A DNA stretch of 64,000 nucleotides from NCBI GenBank assembly GCA_947475415.1, contig CANJLH010000004.1:124001-188000 (forward strand), in the 5' to 3' direction. The notes under the pieces were generated by a model. It ran no database searches, was not told the DNA's origin, and saw only the letters and a list, made by a program, of their open reading frames with translations. Made by a program: the position numbers and the translations under genes. Below, in pieces: positions 9,246 to 18,021 of this stretch (position 1 is its first letter; each line of letters begins with the position of its first letter). The DNA comes from Caulobacteraceae bacterium. GTDB lineage: Bacteria; Pseudomonadota; Alphaproteobacteria; Caulobacterales; Caulobacteraceae.

Positions 9246-10082
9246 ATGCCCAGGGCGCGCAACGGTCAGGTCGAGCTGGAATACGAAACCTTCGGCGACG
9301 CCACCGCGCCGACGGTGCTGCTGATCAACGGCCTGGGCTCTCAAATGACCCGTTGGCCTGCGGATTTTTGCACAAAGCTTGCGGCCCGGGGTTTTAGACC
9401 GATCCGCTTTGACAACCGCGACGTGGGCCTTTCCACCCGTTGTACCGACGCGGAGAAGTACCGCCTCGCCGACATGGCCCGCGACGGTATGGCGGTTCTG
9501 GACGCCGCCGGCGCAGCAACGGCGCATATCGTCGGAGTCTCGCTGGGCGGCATGGTGGCGCAACGGGTGGCCATCGATTTTCCGGACCGGACGCTGTCGC
9601 TGACTTCGATCATGTCGACGACGGGGGAGCCGGGAAAGCACCTGTCGACGCCCGAGGCGATCGAAATCCGCATGGCCCCAGACCCTGATCCTATGGCTGA
9701 CTACGAAGCCTTCATCGCCCATGGCATGAAGCGAGCGCGGGTAAACGGCAGTCCGGGTTATCCCTGGGAGGAATCCGAACTGCGCGAACGCACGGTTGCG
9801 GAGCACCGGCGCGCCTATAATCCCGCCGGGGTCGTGCGCCAGCGCAAGGCCGCGACCCGCGACGGCGACCGAACTGCAGAACTAAGGCGGCTGTCGGTTC
9901 CCTGTATCGTGCTGCACGGGACGGACGACCCGCTGGTCATGCCGGTCGGCGGCGAGGCGACCGCCGCAGCGATCCCGGGCGCGGAATTGCGGATGATCCC
10001 GGGCATGGGGCACGATCTGCCTCCCGGTCTGCATGCGGTGTTCCTGGACGCGATCTGCGCCGCCGCCACGAAAGCGCGCTGA
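9246..10082 (+). CDS. alpha/beta hydrolase
   Basis: 278 aa with a GGAAGGA ribosome site 7 bases before ATG. The nucleophile elbow GVSLGG places Ser99. The acid is expected in HGTDDPLV near residue 245 and the histidine in GMGHDLP near 266. The RFDNRDVGLS segment resembles the haloalkane dehalogenase/AclR-type esterase branch. It probably hydrolyses an ester or lactone. It shares a transcript with the acyl-CoA ligase and ends 3 bases before ruvX. Confidence 0.85.
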   Translation: MPRARNGQVELEYETFGDATAPTVLLINGLGSQMTRWPADFCTKLAARGFRPIRFDNRDVGLSTRCTDAEKYRLADMARDGMAVLDAAGAATAHIVGVSLGGMVAQRVAIDFPDRTLSLTSIMSTTGEPGKHLSTPEAIEIRMAPDPDPMADYEAFIAHGMKRARVNGSPGYPWEESELRERTVAEHRRAYNPAGVVRQRKAATRDGDRTAELRRLSVPCIVLHGTDDPLVMPVGGEATAAAIPGAELRMIPGMGHDLPPGLHAVFLDAICAAATKAR

Positions 10083-10085
10083 AGG

Positions 10086-10559
10086 GTGGCCGTCGCTGAT
10101 CTCCTGGACCTGCCTGCGCTCCTGCCCGCTCGGGCGCCGTTGGCTGGCCTGGACCTGGGAGAAATGACCATCGGCGTGGCGGTTTCAGATGTTGGTCGGA
10201 CCGTAGCCACCCCGATTGAACTGATCCGCAGGACAAAGTTCACAGACGACGCCAAAGCCCTGTTCGCACTGATGGACTCCCGCGGAGCCGCAGGCGTTGT
10301 GATCGGCCTGCCGGTCAACATGGATGGGACCGAGGGATCGCGTTGCCAGTCAGCGCGTGCGTTCGGGCGTAACCTGTTGCGGCTACGCGAACTGCCCATC
10401 GCCTACTGGGATGAACGGATGAGTTCGATGGCGGTAAACCGCATGCTGATTAACGAGGCCGACGTCAGCCGGACGCGCCGGGCGGAGTTGGTGGACAAGG
10501 CCGCAGCGGCCTGGATTCTGCAGGGTGCGCTTGACCGGCTGAGATCGGCGCTTGGCTAG
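10086..10559 (+). CDS. ruvX: Holliday junction resolvase-like RNase H-fold protein YqgF/RuvX
   Basis: 157 aa, GTG start 3 bases after the hydrolase stop. LAGLDLG followed by IGVAVSD is the first RNase H-fold strand pair with the metal-binding Asp. VVIGLPVNMDG is the second family signature. The third metal ligand is expected in YWDERMSS. The family acts in pre-16S rRNA 5' processing and was first proposed to be a resolvase. The usual basic residue before IGVAVSD is Met-Thr here (GEMTIG), a small deviation. Its position before pyrB is as in other Caulobacterales. Confidence 0.9.
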   Translation: MAVADLLDLPALLPARAPLAGLDLGEMTIGVAVSDVGRTVATPIELIRRTKFTDDAKALFALMDSRGAAGVVIGLPVNMDGTEGSRCQSARAFGRNLLRLRELPIAYWDERMSSMAVNRMLINEADVSRTRRAELVDKAAAAWILQGALDRLRSALG

Positions 10560-10589
10560 TGACGCCAACCCGCATATGACGCCGCTTTG

Positions 10590-11567
10590 ATGACGATGCT
10601 GGCGGGCCTAGACGAAGTCCTTGGAAGGCGCTTTCCCTTCCCCAGGCGCCATTTCCTATCCGTGACCGACTTGAACGTGGTCGAGGTGACCCAGCTCTTG
10701 GACCTCGCCGACGGTTTTGTGGGCTTGAATCGGCAGACGTCGAAGAAGCTGGACCTGCTCAAGGGTCGCACGCTTATGAATCTGTTCTTCGAGAACTCGA
10801 CCCGGACGCAGAGCTCGTTCGAACTGGCGGGCAAGCGCCTGGGCGCCGATGTGGTCAATATGAGTCCGCGTTCGTCCTCGATTTCCAAGGGCGAGACACT
10901 GATCGATACGGCGGTGACCCTGAACGCCATGCAACCGGACATATTGGTGGTGCGGCATGGCTCGTCGGGGGCGGCATCCCTACTTTCACAAAAGGTTGGA
11001 TGTTCGGTGATCAACGCCGGCGACGGCCAGCATGAGCATCCAACCCAGGCGCTCTTGGATGCTCTCAGCATGCGTCGGGCGTTTGGCCGAATCGCAGGCT
11101 TGAGGGTGGCGATCTGCGGCGACGTAATGCACAGCCGGGTGGCGCGCTCCAACGTCGGGCTTTTGCAGATGCTGGGGGCGGAGGTGCGGTTGGTTGGGCC
11201 GCCGACCTTGATCCCGGCCGGCGCCGATCGCTGGGGCGTCGCCATCTTCCACGACTTCCGCAAGGGCGTGGCCGGGTGTGACGTAGTGATGGCCCTGCGC
11301 CTGCAGCTGGAGCGGATGGACGGGGTGATGGCGCCCTCGCAGCGGGAGTATTTCCGATTCTGGGGCCTGGACCGTGACAAGCTGGCCCACGCCGCGCCGC
11401 ACGCGCGGGTGATGCACCCAGGACCAATGAACCGCGGGGTGGAGATCGATTCTGAGGTGGCCGACGATCCGGCCGTCAGCCTGATCCAGGATCAGGTGGA
11501 GATGGGGGTGGCGGCGCGCATGGCCGTGCTGACCTCGCTGGCCGCGCGGCTGGACAACGATCGATGA
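10590..11567 (+). CDS. pyrB: aspartate carbamoyltransferase catalytic subunit
   Basis: 325 aa from ATG 10590; a second ATG follows at 10596. It catalyses carbamoyl phosphate plus L-aspartate to N-carbamoyl-aspartate, the committed step of pyrimidine synthesis. The carbamoyl-phosphate loop [12 protein letters not shown] (about 68-79), [14 protein letters not shown] and the aspartate loop [10 protein letters not shown] are all present. It overlaps the next gene, an inactive dihydroorotase homologue, by ATGA. That is the arrangement of class A aspartate transcarbamoylases, where PyrB needs a structural PyrC' partner. Confidence 0.97.
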   Translation: MTMLAGLDEVLGRRFPFPRRHFLSVTDLNVVEVTQLLDLADGFVGLNRQTSKKLDLLKGRTLMNLFFENSTRTQSSFELAGKRLGADVVNMSPRSSSISKGETLIDTAVTLNAMQPDILVVRHGSSGAASLLSQKVGCSVINAGDGQHEHPTQALLDALSMRRAFGRIAGLRVAICGDVMHSRVARSNVGLLQMLGAEVRLVGPPTLIPAGADRWGVAIFHDFRKGVAGCDVVMALRLQLERMDGVMAPSQREYFRFWGLDRDKLAHAAPHARVMHPGPMNRGVEIDSEVADDPAVSLIQDQVEMGVAARMAVLTSLAARLDNDR

Positions 11568-12850
11568 GGCCGCAGGCGTTCGTGAATGCGCGGCTGGTGG
11601 ACCCGGCCAGCGGTTGGGACGGGCCCGGCGCGGTGCTGGTCCAGGCCGGGGTCGTGACCGATGTGGCGCGCGGTGGTGATTTGGGTAGCCTGGGCGACGA
11701 CATCGAAATTGTGGATTGCGCCGGCGCGGCGCTGCTGCCGGGTCTGGTGGACATAAGGGTCAAAACCGGCGAGCCAGGTGCAGAGACCAAGGAGACTCTA
11801 CGCTCGGCGGCCCAGGCGGCTGCGGCAGGCGGGGTCACCTCCATCGTCGTGCAACCCGACACGGATCCGGTTGTGGATGAGCCATCAGTGGCGGACTTCA
11901 TATTGCGCCGGGCGCGCGACGTGGGCCTGGTGCATGTATATCCGGCCGGCGCCGCAACGAAGGGCGTCAGGGGCGAGCGCATGGCCGAGATTGGCCTGAT
12001 GGCCGAGGCCGGCTGTGTCTATGTGACCGACGCAGATCGCCCAATCGTGGACTCCAAGGTAATGCGGCGGGTGCTGGCCTATGCGGCGGGGTTCGGCGTA
12101 CAGGTTGCGCATCGTCCGGCGGACCCCTGGCTATCGGCGGGCGCGGCGGCCAACGAGGGCGAGTTCGCGGCGCGGCTGGGCCTGCCATCTGCGCCGGCGG
12201 CGGCCGAAAAGATCATGCTGGAGCGGGACCTGGCGCTGGTTGAGTTGACAGGCGCGCGCCTGATCGTCGACCAGTTAACCACCGCGCTAGCGCTGGAGAG
12301 CCTCGAGCGGGGATTGTCGCGCGGTTTGCCCGTGACGGCGACAGCTTCGATCAACCACCTGTCGTTCAACGAACTCGACATCGGCGACTACCGCACCTTT
12401 TGCAAGCTGGATCCGCCTCTGCGCAGTGAAGACGACCGACAGGCGCTGATCTCGGCCCTGGTCTCGGGGCTGGTAAAAGTCGTTGTCTCCGCCCACGCCC
12501 CGGCGCCGGCGGAGGACAAGCGCCTGCCCTACGATGAAGCCGCGCCGGGCGCGGTGGGTCTGGAGACGCTCCTGGCGGCGCTGCTCACTCTGCATCACGA
12601 AGGGCGATTGCCTCTGATCGACCTGATCCGCACTGTGACGCAGGCGCCCGCTGACTTGCTCGGCCTGCCCGCCGGACGCATCGCCGAGGGAGCACCGGCG
12701 GATCTGGTGCTTTGCGACCTTAACGCGCCCCTGGTGATTAACGCCGACAAACTGATTTCCAAGTCCAAGAACTCGCCGTTCGACGGGCGACGGTTACAAG
12801 GCCGCGTGCTGCGCACTGTGGTAGGAGGACGAACGGTCTTCGCAGGCTGA
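11564..12850 (+). CDS. pyrC': dihydroorotase-like protein PyrC', catalytically dead
   Basis: 428 aa amidohydrolase-fold protein. Active type I dihydroorotases have DxHxH(L/V)REPG after the GLVD strand; here the segment reads [13 protein letters not shown], so both metal-binding histidines are lost. The later HISHVST-type histidine is also missing (LIVDQLTT), while [12 protein letters not shown] and SAHAPAP keep the fold signatures. Dihydroorotase activity is therefore unlikely. By family knowledge (Pseudomonas pyrBC'), it acts as a structural partner of aspartate carbamoyltransferase. A separate active pyrC should exist outside the window. Confidence 0.9.
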   Translation: MRPQAFVNARLVDPASGWDGPGAVLVQAGVVTDVARGGDLGSLGDDIEIVDCAGAALLPGLVDIRVKTGEPGAETKETLRSAAQAAAAGGVTSIVVQPDTDPVVDEPSVADFILRRARDVGLVHVYPAGAATKGVRGERMAEIGLMAEAGCVYVTDADRPIVDSKVMRRVLAYAAGFGVQVAHRPADPWLSAGAAANEGEFAARLGLPSAPAAAEKIMLERDLALVELTGARLIVDQLTTALALESLERGLSRGLPVTATASINHLSFNELDIGDYRTFCKLDPPLRSEDDRQALISALVSGLVKVVVSAHAPAPAEDKRLPYDEAAPGAVGLETLLAALLTLHHEGRLPLIDLIRTVTQAPADLLGLPAGRIAEGAPADLVLCDLNAPLVINADKLISKSKNSPFDGRRLQGRVLRTVVGGRTVFAG

Positions 12851-12947
12851 CGCAGCGGCCTGTCGCCAGGGCGCGCCCTATTCAAGTTCGCGTTATGTTC
12901 TTGGCAAACTCAAGCTGAGGCGCCATGAAGAGCCGGAGAGACCGCCG

Positions 12948-13586
12948 ATGTTCGAGCCAATCAACCCGTCGCAATTCGCCGCCGCCCTTGTCGGCGGCTA
13001 TCTGCTGGGCTCGATCCCGTTCGGGGTGATCATCACGCGCCTGGGTGGGGCGGGCGATGTCCGTCAGATCGGATCCGGAAATATAGGCGCGACCAATGTG
13101 CTGCGCACCGGACGACGGGACCTGGCGCTGATGACGTTGCTTGGCGACGGCGGGAAAGGAGCTCTAGCGGTCTTGGCGGCTTGGATGGCGACCCGGACAG
13201 GGCCCAAGGAAGCCCAGGCTGTACTGACTTCGCTGGCGGGTGGCGCGGCGTTCCTGGGCCACCTGTTTCCTGTATGGCTGAAGTTCAAAGGCGGCAAAGG
13301 CATGGCGACATTCCTGGGCGCCCTGATGGCGGCCGCATGGCCGGCGGGACTGCTCGCGGGGGCGACCTGGCTGGTGATGGCGTTCCTGTTCAGAATTTCG
13401 TCGCTGGCGGCGCTTACCGCAGTGGCGCTGGCGCCGATATACGTGTTCGCAACGGACCGGCCCCGGCCAGTCGCGTTGATGGCCCTGTTCATGGCGGTGC
13501 TTGTCTATGTCCGCCACACCGACAACATCCGAAGATTGCTGAAGGGTGAGGAACCTCGGATCGGCGCCAAGAAGAACAGCGCGTGA
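12948..13586 (+). CDS. plsY: glycerol-3-phosphate acyltransferase PlsY
   Basis: 212 aa inner-membrane enzyme that transfers an acyl group from acyl-phosphate to glycerol-3-phosphate, starting phospholipid synthesis. The three PlsY motifs are visible: GSIPFGVIITR, GSGNIGATNVLR (about residues 43-54) and KFKGGKGMATFLG (about 108-120). Five transmembrane segments are expected. GGAGAG precedes the ATG. Its end overlaps dprA by GTGA. The neighbours pyrB-pyrC'-plsY-dprA-topA form a common alphaproteobacterial order. Confidence 0.96.
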   Translation: MFEPINPSQFAAALVGGYLLGSIPFGVIITRLGGAGDVRQIGSGNIGATNVLRTGRRDLALMTLLGDGGKGALAVLAAWMATRTGPKEAQAVLTSLAGGAAFLGHLFPVWLKFKGGKGMATFLGALMAAAWPAGLLAGATWLVMAFLFRISSLAALTAVALAPIYVFATDRPRPVALMALFMAVLVYVRHTDNIRRLLKGEEPRIGAKKNSA

Positions 13587-14686
13587 CGCAGACGCTGGAC
13601 ACCGTCGAGCGGCGCGACTGGTTGCGGCTGGCGCGAACTGAGACGGTAGGACCGGTCACCTTCGATCAATTGATCCGCCGGTTCGGAACGCCTGCGGCGG
13701 CGCTGGCGGCGATCCCGGATCTGGCGCGGCGGGGCGGCCGGAACGGGCTGGATATTCCCACCCCCGCTCAGGCTGAGGACGAGATTGCGGCCGGGGATAG
13801 CCTGGGGGCGCGGCTGATCTGCGCCTGCGAGGCGGAGTTTCCTCAGCAGTTGGCCGCCCTCGATCCGCCGCCCCCGGTGATCTGGGCGCGGGGAAACGTT
13901 AGTATGATGGCGCGCCCGGCGGTGGCGGTGGTGGGCGCGCGGGTGGCCTCGGCCGCGGGCCAGAGGTTCGCTCGCGGCCTGGCGGCGGAACTGGGTCAGG
14001 CCGGCCAAGTAATCGTCTCCGGCTTGGCGCGGGGCATAGACGCCGCAGGCCACGAAGGCGCATTGCCGACCGGCACCATTGCGGTTCTGGCGGGCGGAGT
14101 CGATGACGTCTATCCAGCGGAACACCGCGGTCTTTATGAGCGAATCGTCGCGACTGGCCTGGTGACGGCGGAACATCCGCCCGGGCGCGCCGCCCAGGCG
14201 CGGGACTTTCCCCGTCGCAACCGGATAATAGCCGGCCTTAGCCGCGCAGTGGTCGTGGTGGAGGCCGAAGTCAGGTCTGGTTCACTTATCACAGCCCGGC
14301 TGGCCGCCGAGCAGGGTCGCGAGGTGCTAGCGGTGCCCGGATCTCCGCTCGACCCGCGTTATAGGGGAACCAATGACCTGATCCGTCAGGGCGCGGCGCT
14401 GTGTGAAAGCGCAGAGGACGTGCTGCGAGCGCTGGCCGGATTCAATGGTTTTCGAGAGCCGGGGCGGCGCTGGGAAGGTCCGCCTCAAGATGCATCACCG
14501 AGCGACCCCGCATTCGAAGCGTTGCGTCGGCGGCTTAGCGATCTGCTTTCACCGGTCCCTGTGTCCAGGGACGAACTGGTTCGTGCGGCGGCCGCGCCGC
14601 CGGCGGCGGTTTTCGCCGCGCTGGTCGAGCTTTCGCTCGCCGGGCGTTGCGAACTGCTGGCGGGCGGAATGGTAGCCGGCGTATAA
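13583..14686 (+). CDS. dprA: DNA-processing protein DprA/Smf
   Basis: 367 aa, GTG start overlapping plsY. An N-terminal helical region (LRLARTETVGPVTFDQLI) precedes the DprA Rossmann-like domain with VVGARVAS (about 112-119), GLARGIDAAGHEGAL and VLAGGVDDVYPAEH. PRRNRIIAGLS and SLITARLAAEQGREVLAVPG follow. A C-terminal winged-helix region ends the protein. DprA loads RecA onto incoming single-stranded DNA during transformation. No other competence genes are in the window. Confidence 0.95.
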   Translation: MTQTLDTVERRDWLRLARTETVGPVTFDQLIRRFGTPAAALAAIPDLARRGGRNGLDIPTPAQAEDEIAAGDSLGARLICACEAEFPQQLAALDPPPPVIWARGNVSMMARPAVAVVGARVASAAGQRFARGLAAELGQAGQVIVSGLARGIDAAGHEGALPTGTIAVLAGGVDDVYPAEHRGLYERIVATGLVTAEHPPGRAAQARDFPRRNRIIAGLSRAVVVVEAEVRSGSLITARLAAEQGREVLAVPGSPLDPRYRGTNDLIRQGAALCESAEDVLRALAGFNGFREPGRRWEGPPQDASPSDPAFEALRRRLSDLLSPVPVSRDELVRAAAAPPAAVFAALVELSLAGRCELLAGGMVAGV

Positions 14687-14739
14687 GCCCGCGCGTCGCT
14701 GGAGAATATGTGTTCCTGGCGCTCACTTACACGTCGCCG

Positions 14740-14768
14740 TTGACACAGGTGGCGGCGCGACACACTTT
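14740..14768 (+). promoter_or_regulatory. possible topA promoter
   Basis: TTGACA at 14740-14745 is a good -35. The matching -10 region (14762-14768, ACACTTT) is poor. The site lies in the 133-bp dprA-topA gap. Tentative. Confidence 0.25.
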
Positions 14769-14819
14769 CCGCGCCCTCAAAGGTCGGGCGTCACGCCCGG
14801 GACAGGCTCGCAGCATCGC

Positions 14820-17429
14820 ATGAACGTCGTCGTCGTCGAGAGCCCGGCCAAGGCTAAGACTATAAACAAGTACCTGGGGCCGGATTACAAGGTGCTGGCC
14901 TCCTACGGCCACGTCCGCGACCTTCCAGCCAAGGACGGCTCGGTGCGGCCGGACGAGGACTTCGCCATGAGCTGGGACGTGGACGCCAAGTCCGCGAAAC
15001 GACTCAATGAGATCGCCGAAGCTGCGAAGACCGCCGAGTTGGTGATCCTGGCCACCGACCCCGACCGCGAGGGAGAGGCCATCTCCTGGCACGTGTTGGA
15101 AGTGTTGTTGAAGAAGCGGGCGCTGAAAGGCGCCAAGATCCAGCGGGTGGTGTTCAACGCAATAACCAAGTCCGCCGTCACCGAGGCGATGAAGAACCCG
15201 CGCGACCTCGATATGGAGTTGGTGGACGCCTACCTCGCCCGCCGGGCTCTGGACTATCTCGTGGGCTTCACCCTGTCGCCGGTGTTGTGGCGGAAGCTGC
15301 CAGGATCCCGCTCAGCAGGGCGGGTGCAGTCGGTGGCGCTGCGGCTGATCGTCGACCGTGAACTGGAAATCGAGCGGTTCCGGAGCCAGGAGTATTGGAC
15401 CGTCGAGGCTGAGGTGAGCGCCGGGGCGGAACCCTTCGCCGCACGGCTGGTCAAACACCAGGGCAAGCGACTTACGAAGTTCGATCTGCCCGACGAGCCG
15501 GCCGCCCACGGCGCGCGGGCCGCGGTGCAGGCGGCGAACTTCACGGTGTCTGCGGTGGAGAAGAAGCCGGCCCGGCGCGCGCCACCACCGCCATTCACAA
15601 CCTCGACCCTGCAGCAGGAAGCCTCCCGGAAGCTGGGGTTCAACGCCCAGCGCACCATGCAGGCTGCCCAGCGTCTCTATGAGGGTGTCGATGTCGGCGG
15701 AGAGACCGTCGGCCTGATCACCTATATGCGGACCGATGGCGTGCAGTCGGCGCCAGAGGCGGTCACGGAGGCCCGCGATGTGATCGCCGGCCTCTATGGC
15801 CGCGAGTACGTTCCTGAGAGCGGACGCATCTACAAGACCAAGGCCAAGAACGCCCAGGAGGCGCACGAAGCGATTCGCCCGACATCGCTCGGCCGCAATC
15901 CTGGCTCGCTGCGCCTGGAGGCGGACATGGGCCGCCTTTACGAGCTGATCTGGAAGCGAATGATCGCCTCGCAAATGGAAGCCGCACGCATCGAGCGCAC
16001 GTCCATCGACCTGGAGTCCGCTGACGGCAAGACCGGTCTACGCGCCACCGGCCAGGTGGTGCTGTTCGACGGATATCTGGCCGTATACGAGGAAGGGCGC
16101 GACGACCCGGATGACGAGGAAGGTGGTCGCCTGCCCGCAGTCAAGGACGGCGCCGCGGCTAAGGTGTTGGACGCAAAGGCCGACCAACATTTCACCGAAC
16201 CCCCGCCCCGTTATTCCGAAGCCAGCCTGGTCAAGAAGATGGAAGAGCTTAGCATCGGGCGCCCCTCCACATATGCCTCGATCCTCACCGTGCTGCGCGA
16301 TCGAGAATATGTGCGCATGGACAAGAACAGGTTCGTTCCTGAGGACAAGGGTCGCCTGGTCACCGCCTTCCTGGAAGAATTCTTCCGCAAATACGTGGAG
16401 TATGACTTCACCGCGGCGCTGGAGGAAAAGCTCGACCTGGTGTCGGCGGGCCAGCTGAACTGGAAGTTGCTTCTTCGGGAATTTTGGGACGACTTCTCCG
16501 GCGCGGTGGCGGAGATTGGCGATCTGCGCACCGGTCAGGTGCTCGACGCGCTTAATGAAGCTCTGGGGCCGCATATTTTCCCAGCCAAGGCAGACGGGAG
16601 CGATCCTAGGCTCTGCCCGACCTGCGGCAGCGGGCGGCTGTCACTGAAGACCGGCCGCTTTGGCGCCTTCATCGGCTGCTCCAACTATCCGGAATGCCGC
16701 ATGACCCGGCCACTGGCTCAGGACGGCGAGGACGCCGAGGTCAGCAACGGCGACCGCGAACTGGGCGTGGACTCGGAAACCGGATTGACGGTGTTCCTGA
16801 AGGCCGGTCGGTTCGGACCCTATGTGCAACTGGGCGAGGGTGAAAAGCCTAAGCGGTCCAGCCTGCCTAAAACCTGGTCGCCGGCGGCGATGGACCTGGA
16901 AAAAGCCATGCGCCTCTTGCGTCTTCCGCGTGAGGTGGGCGCGCATCCGGAGGACGACAAGGTCATATCGGCCGGAATCGGCCGCTATGGGCCGTTCGTG
17001 GAACACGCAGGCACCTATGCAAATCTCTCGTCAGTGGACGAAGTCTTCGAGGTTGGCCTCAATCGCGCGGTGGCCCTGCTGGCCGAGAAGCGCGCCGCTG
17101 GGCCGGGACGGGCTCGAGGCGAGGCGCAGCCCCTGGCGGACCTCGGCGCCCACCCGACCGACGGCCAACCGGTTCGGGTGATGCCGGGTCGCTACGGGCC
17201 CTATGTGAAGCATGGCGCGACCAACGCCAATGTGCCGCGCGGCGGTGACCCGAAGGCCCTAACCCTGGCGGAGGCTGTGGCGCTACTGGCGGAACGGGAA
17301 GCCAAAGGCGGCGGCAAGCCTAAACGGGGCGTCAGAAAGCCGGCGCCCAAGGCTTCCGCACCAAAGAAAGCGGCGAAGAAGCCCGCCGGGAAGAAGCCTC
17401 CGGCGAAGAAGAAGGCGGCGGGCGGCTGA
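14820..17429 (+). CDS. topA: DNA topoisomerase I
   Basis: 869 aa type IA topoisomerase that relaxes negative supercoils through a 5'-phosphotyrosine. The Toprim domain begins VVVESPAKAKTI and holds the acidic set DPDREGEA. The active Tyr is about residue 302 in LITYMRTDG. A C4 zinc ribbon (CPTCG...CSNYPEC) lies at about 598-625. It is followed by repeated GRFGPYVQ/GRYGPYVKHG topoisomerase C-terminal modules. The last 40 residues are a Lys/Pro/Ala tail (KKAAKKPAGKK), a DNA-binding extension common in high-GC alphaproteobacteria. Confidence 0.97.
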   Translation: MNVVVVESPAKAKTINKYLGPDYKVLASYGHVRDLPAKDGSVRPDEDFAMSWDVDAKSAKRLNEIAEAAKTAELVILATDPDREGEAISWHVLEVLLKKRALKGAKIQRVVFNAITKSAVTEAMKNPRDLDMELVDAYLARRALDYLVGFTLSPVLWRKLPGSRSAGRVQSVALRLIVDRELEIERFRSQEYWTVEAEVSAGAEPFAARLVKHQGKRLTKFDLPDEPAAHGARAAVQAANFTVSAVEKKPARRAPPPPFTTSTLQQEASRKLGFNAQRTMQAAQRLYEGVDVGGETVGLITYMRTDGVQSAPEAVTEARDVIAGLYGREYVPESGRIYKTKAKNAQEAHEAIRPTSLGRNPGSLRLEADMGRLYELIWKRMIASQMEAARIERTSIDLESADGKTGLRATGQVVLFDGYLAVYEEGRDDPDDEEGGRLPAVKDGAAAKVLDAKADQHFTEPPPRYSEASLVKKMEELSIGRPSTYASILTVLRDREYVRMDKNRFVPEDKGRLVTAFLEEFFRKYVEYDFTAALEEKLDLVSAGQLNWKLLLREFWDDFSGAVAEIGDLRTGQVLDALNEALGPHIFPAKADGSDPRLCPTCGSGRLSLKTGRFGAFIGCSNYPECRMTRPLAQDGEDAEVSNGDRELGVDSETGLTVFLKAGRFGPYVQLGEGEKPKRSSLPKTWSPAAMDLEKAMRLLRLPREVGAHPEDDKVISAGIGRYGPFVEHAGTYANLSSVDEVFEVGLNRAVALLAEKRAAGPGRARGEAQPLADLGAHPTDGQPVRVMPGRYGPYVKHGATNANVPRGGDPKALTLAEAVALLAEREAKGGGKPKRGVRKPAPKASAPKKAAKKPAGKKPPAKKKAAGG

Positions 17430-17436
17430 CACCGGT

Positions 17437-18021
17437 ATGGCCGCCGGACGACTCTCACTTTGCCGCGCGCTGGGAATGGCCGCGGCCCTGAGCTTGAACG
17501 CCTGTGGCGATCCACCTTGGCGCGACCCGGCAGGCGCCTCGGCGCAGACGGAGCCGCCATTTCGCGCACCCGGGTCCCCCCCGCAAGTTCGCAGAGTTTC
17601 TCTTGTAGCCAAGATGTTGCACAAGCCGTCGCCCGATCCCCCGGTATGGGCTGCGCCGCTAATCGGTCAGACATTGCACAGCGCATTTCCGGGACTCGGT
17701 TCCTGTGAAGGCAACACCGACAATGTGCTGGTGCGTTATATCGGCCCTCCGAGCGGGGTGAAGATTGTCGGCTGGGGGTGGGACACCAACGCACGGCGGG
17801 GCTTTCGACGCATCGTCGCGGCAGATGACGCCGGTCTAATCGTCGGCGCTGGCGAAGGCGAGCTGCCGCGTCCCGATGTCATGCGCGCGCGGCCGAACAT
17901 AGACGCGCTCAACACGGGCTGGCAGGTAACGGTCCGACGAGATTCTGGATCGGTTGAGGCCTATGGCGTCATGAACGACGGCCGGTCGGTCTGCCGGCTC
18001 GGGCGGCTTGATATCCAATGA
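17437..18021 (+). CDS. lipoprotein of unknown function, coupled to a membrane protein
   Basis: 194 aa. A short signal ends in the lipobox LNAC, giving a lipidated Cys near residue 23; the following residue is Gly, so outer-membrane sorting is possible. The mature part is beta-rich with a segment GWGWDTNARRGFRRI, then DDAGLIVGAGEGELPRPDV and ...GWQVTV. This reminds me of the small beta-sandwich attached to some surface-polysaccharide glycosyltransferases, which is inference. The stop overlaps the next gene by ATGA, so the two products are probably made together. It starts 7 bases after topA. Confidence 0.6.
   Translation: MAAGRLSLCRALGMAAALSLNACGDPPWRDPAGASAQTEPPFRAPGSPPQVRRVSLVAKMLHKPSPDPPVWAAPLIGQTLHSAFPGLGSCEGNTDNVLVRYIGPPSGVKIVGWGWDTNARRGFRRIVAADDAGLIVGAGEGELPRPDVMRARPNIDALNTGWQVTVRRDSGSVEAYGVMNDGRSVCRLGRLDIQ

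Noticed and set aside
8565..9806. 413-codon minus-strand open frame
   Set aside because: It lies across the acyl-CoA synthetase and hydrolase genes on the other strand and lacks domain motifs.
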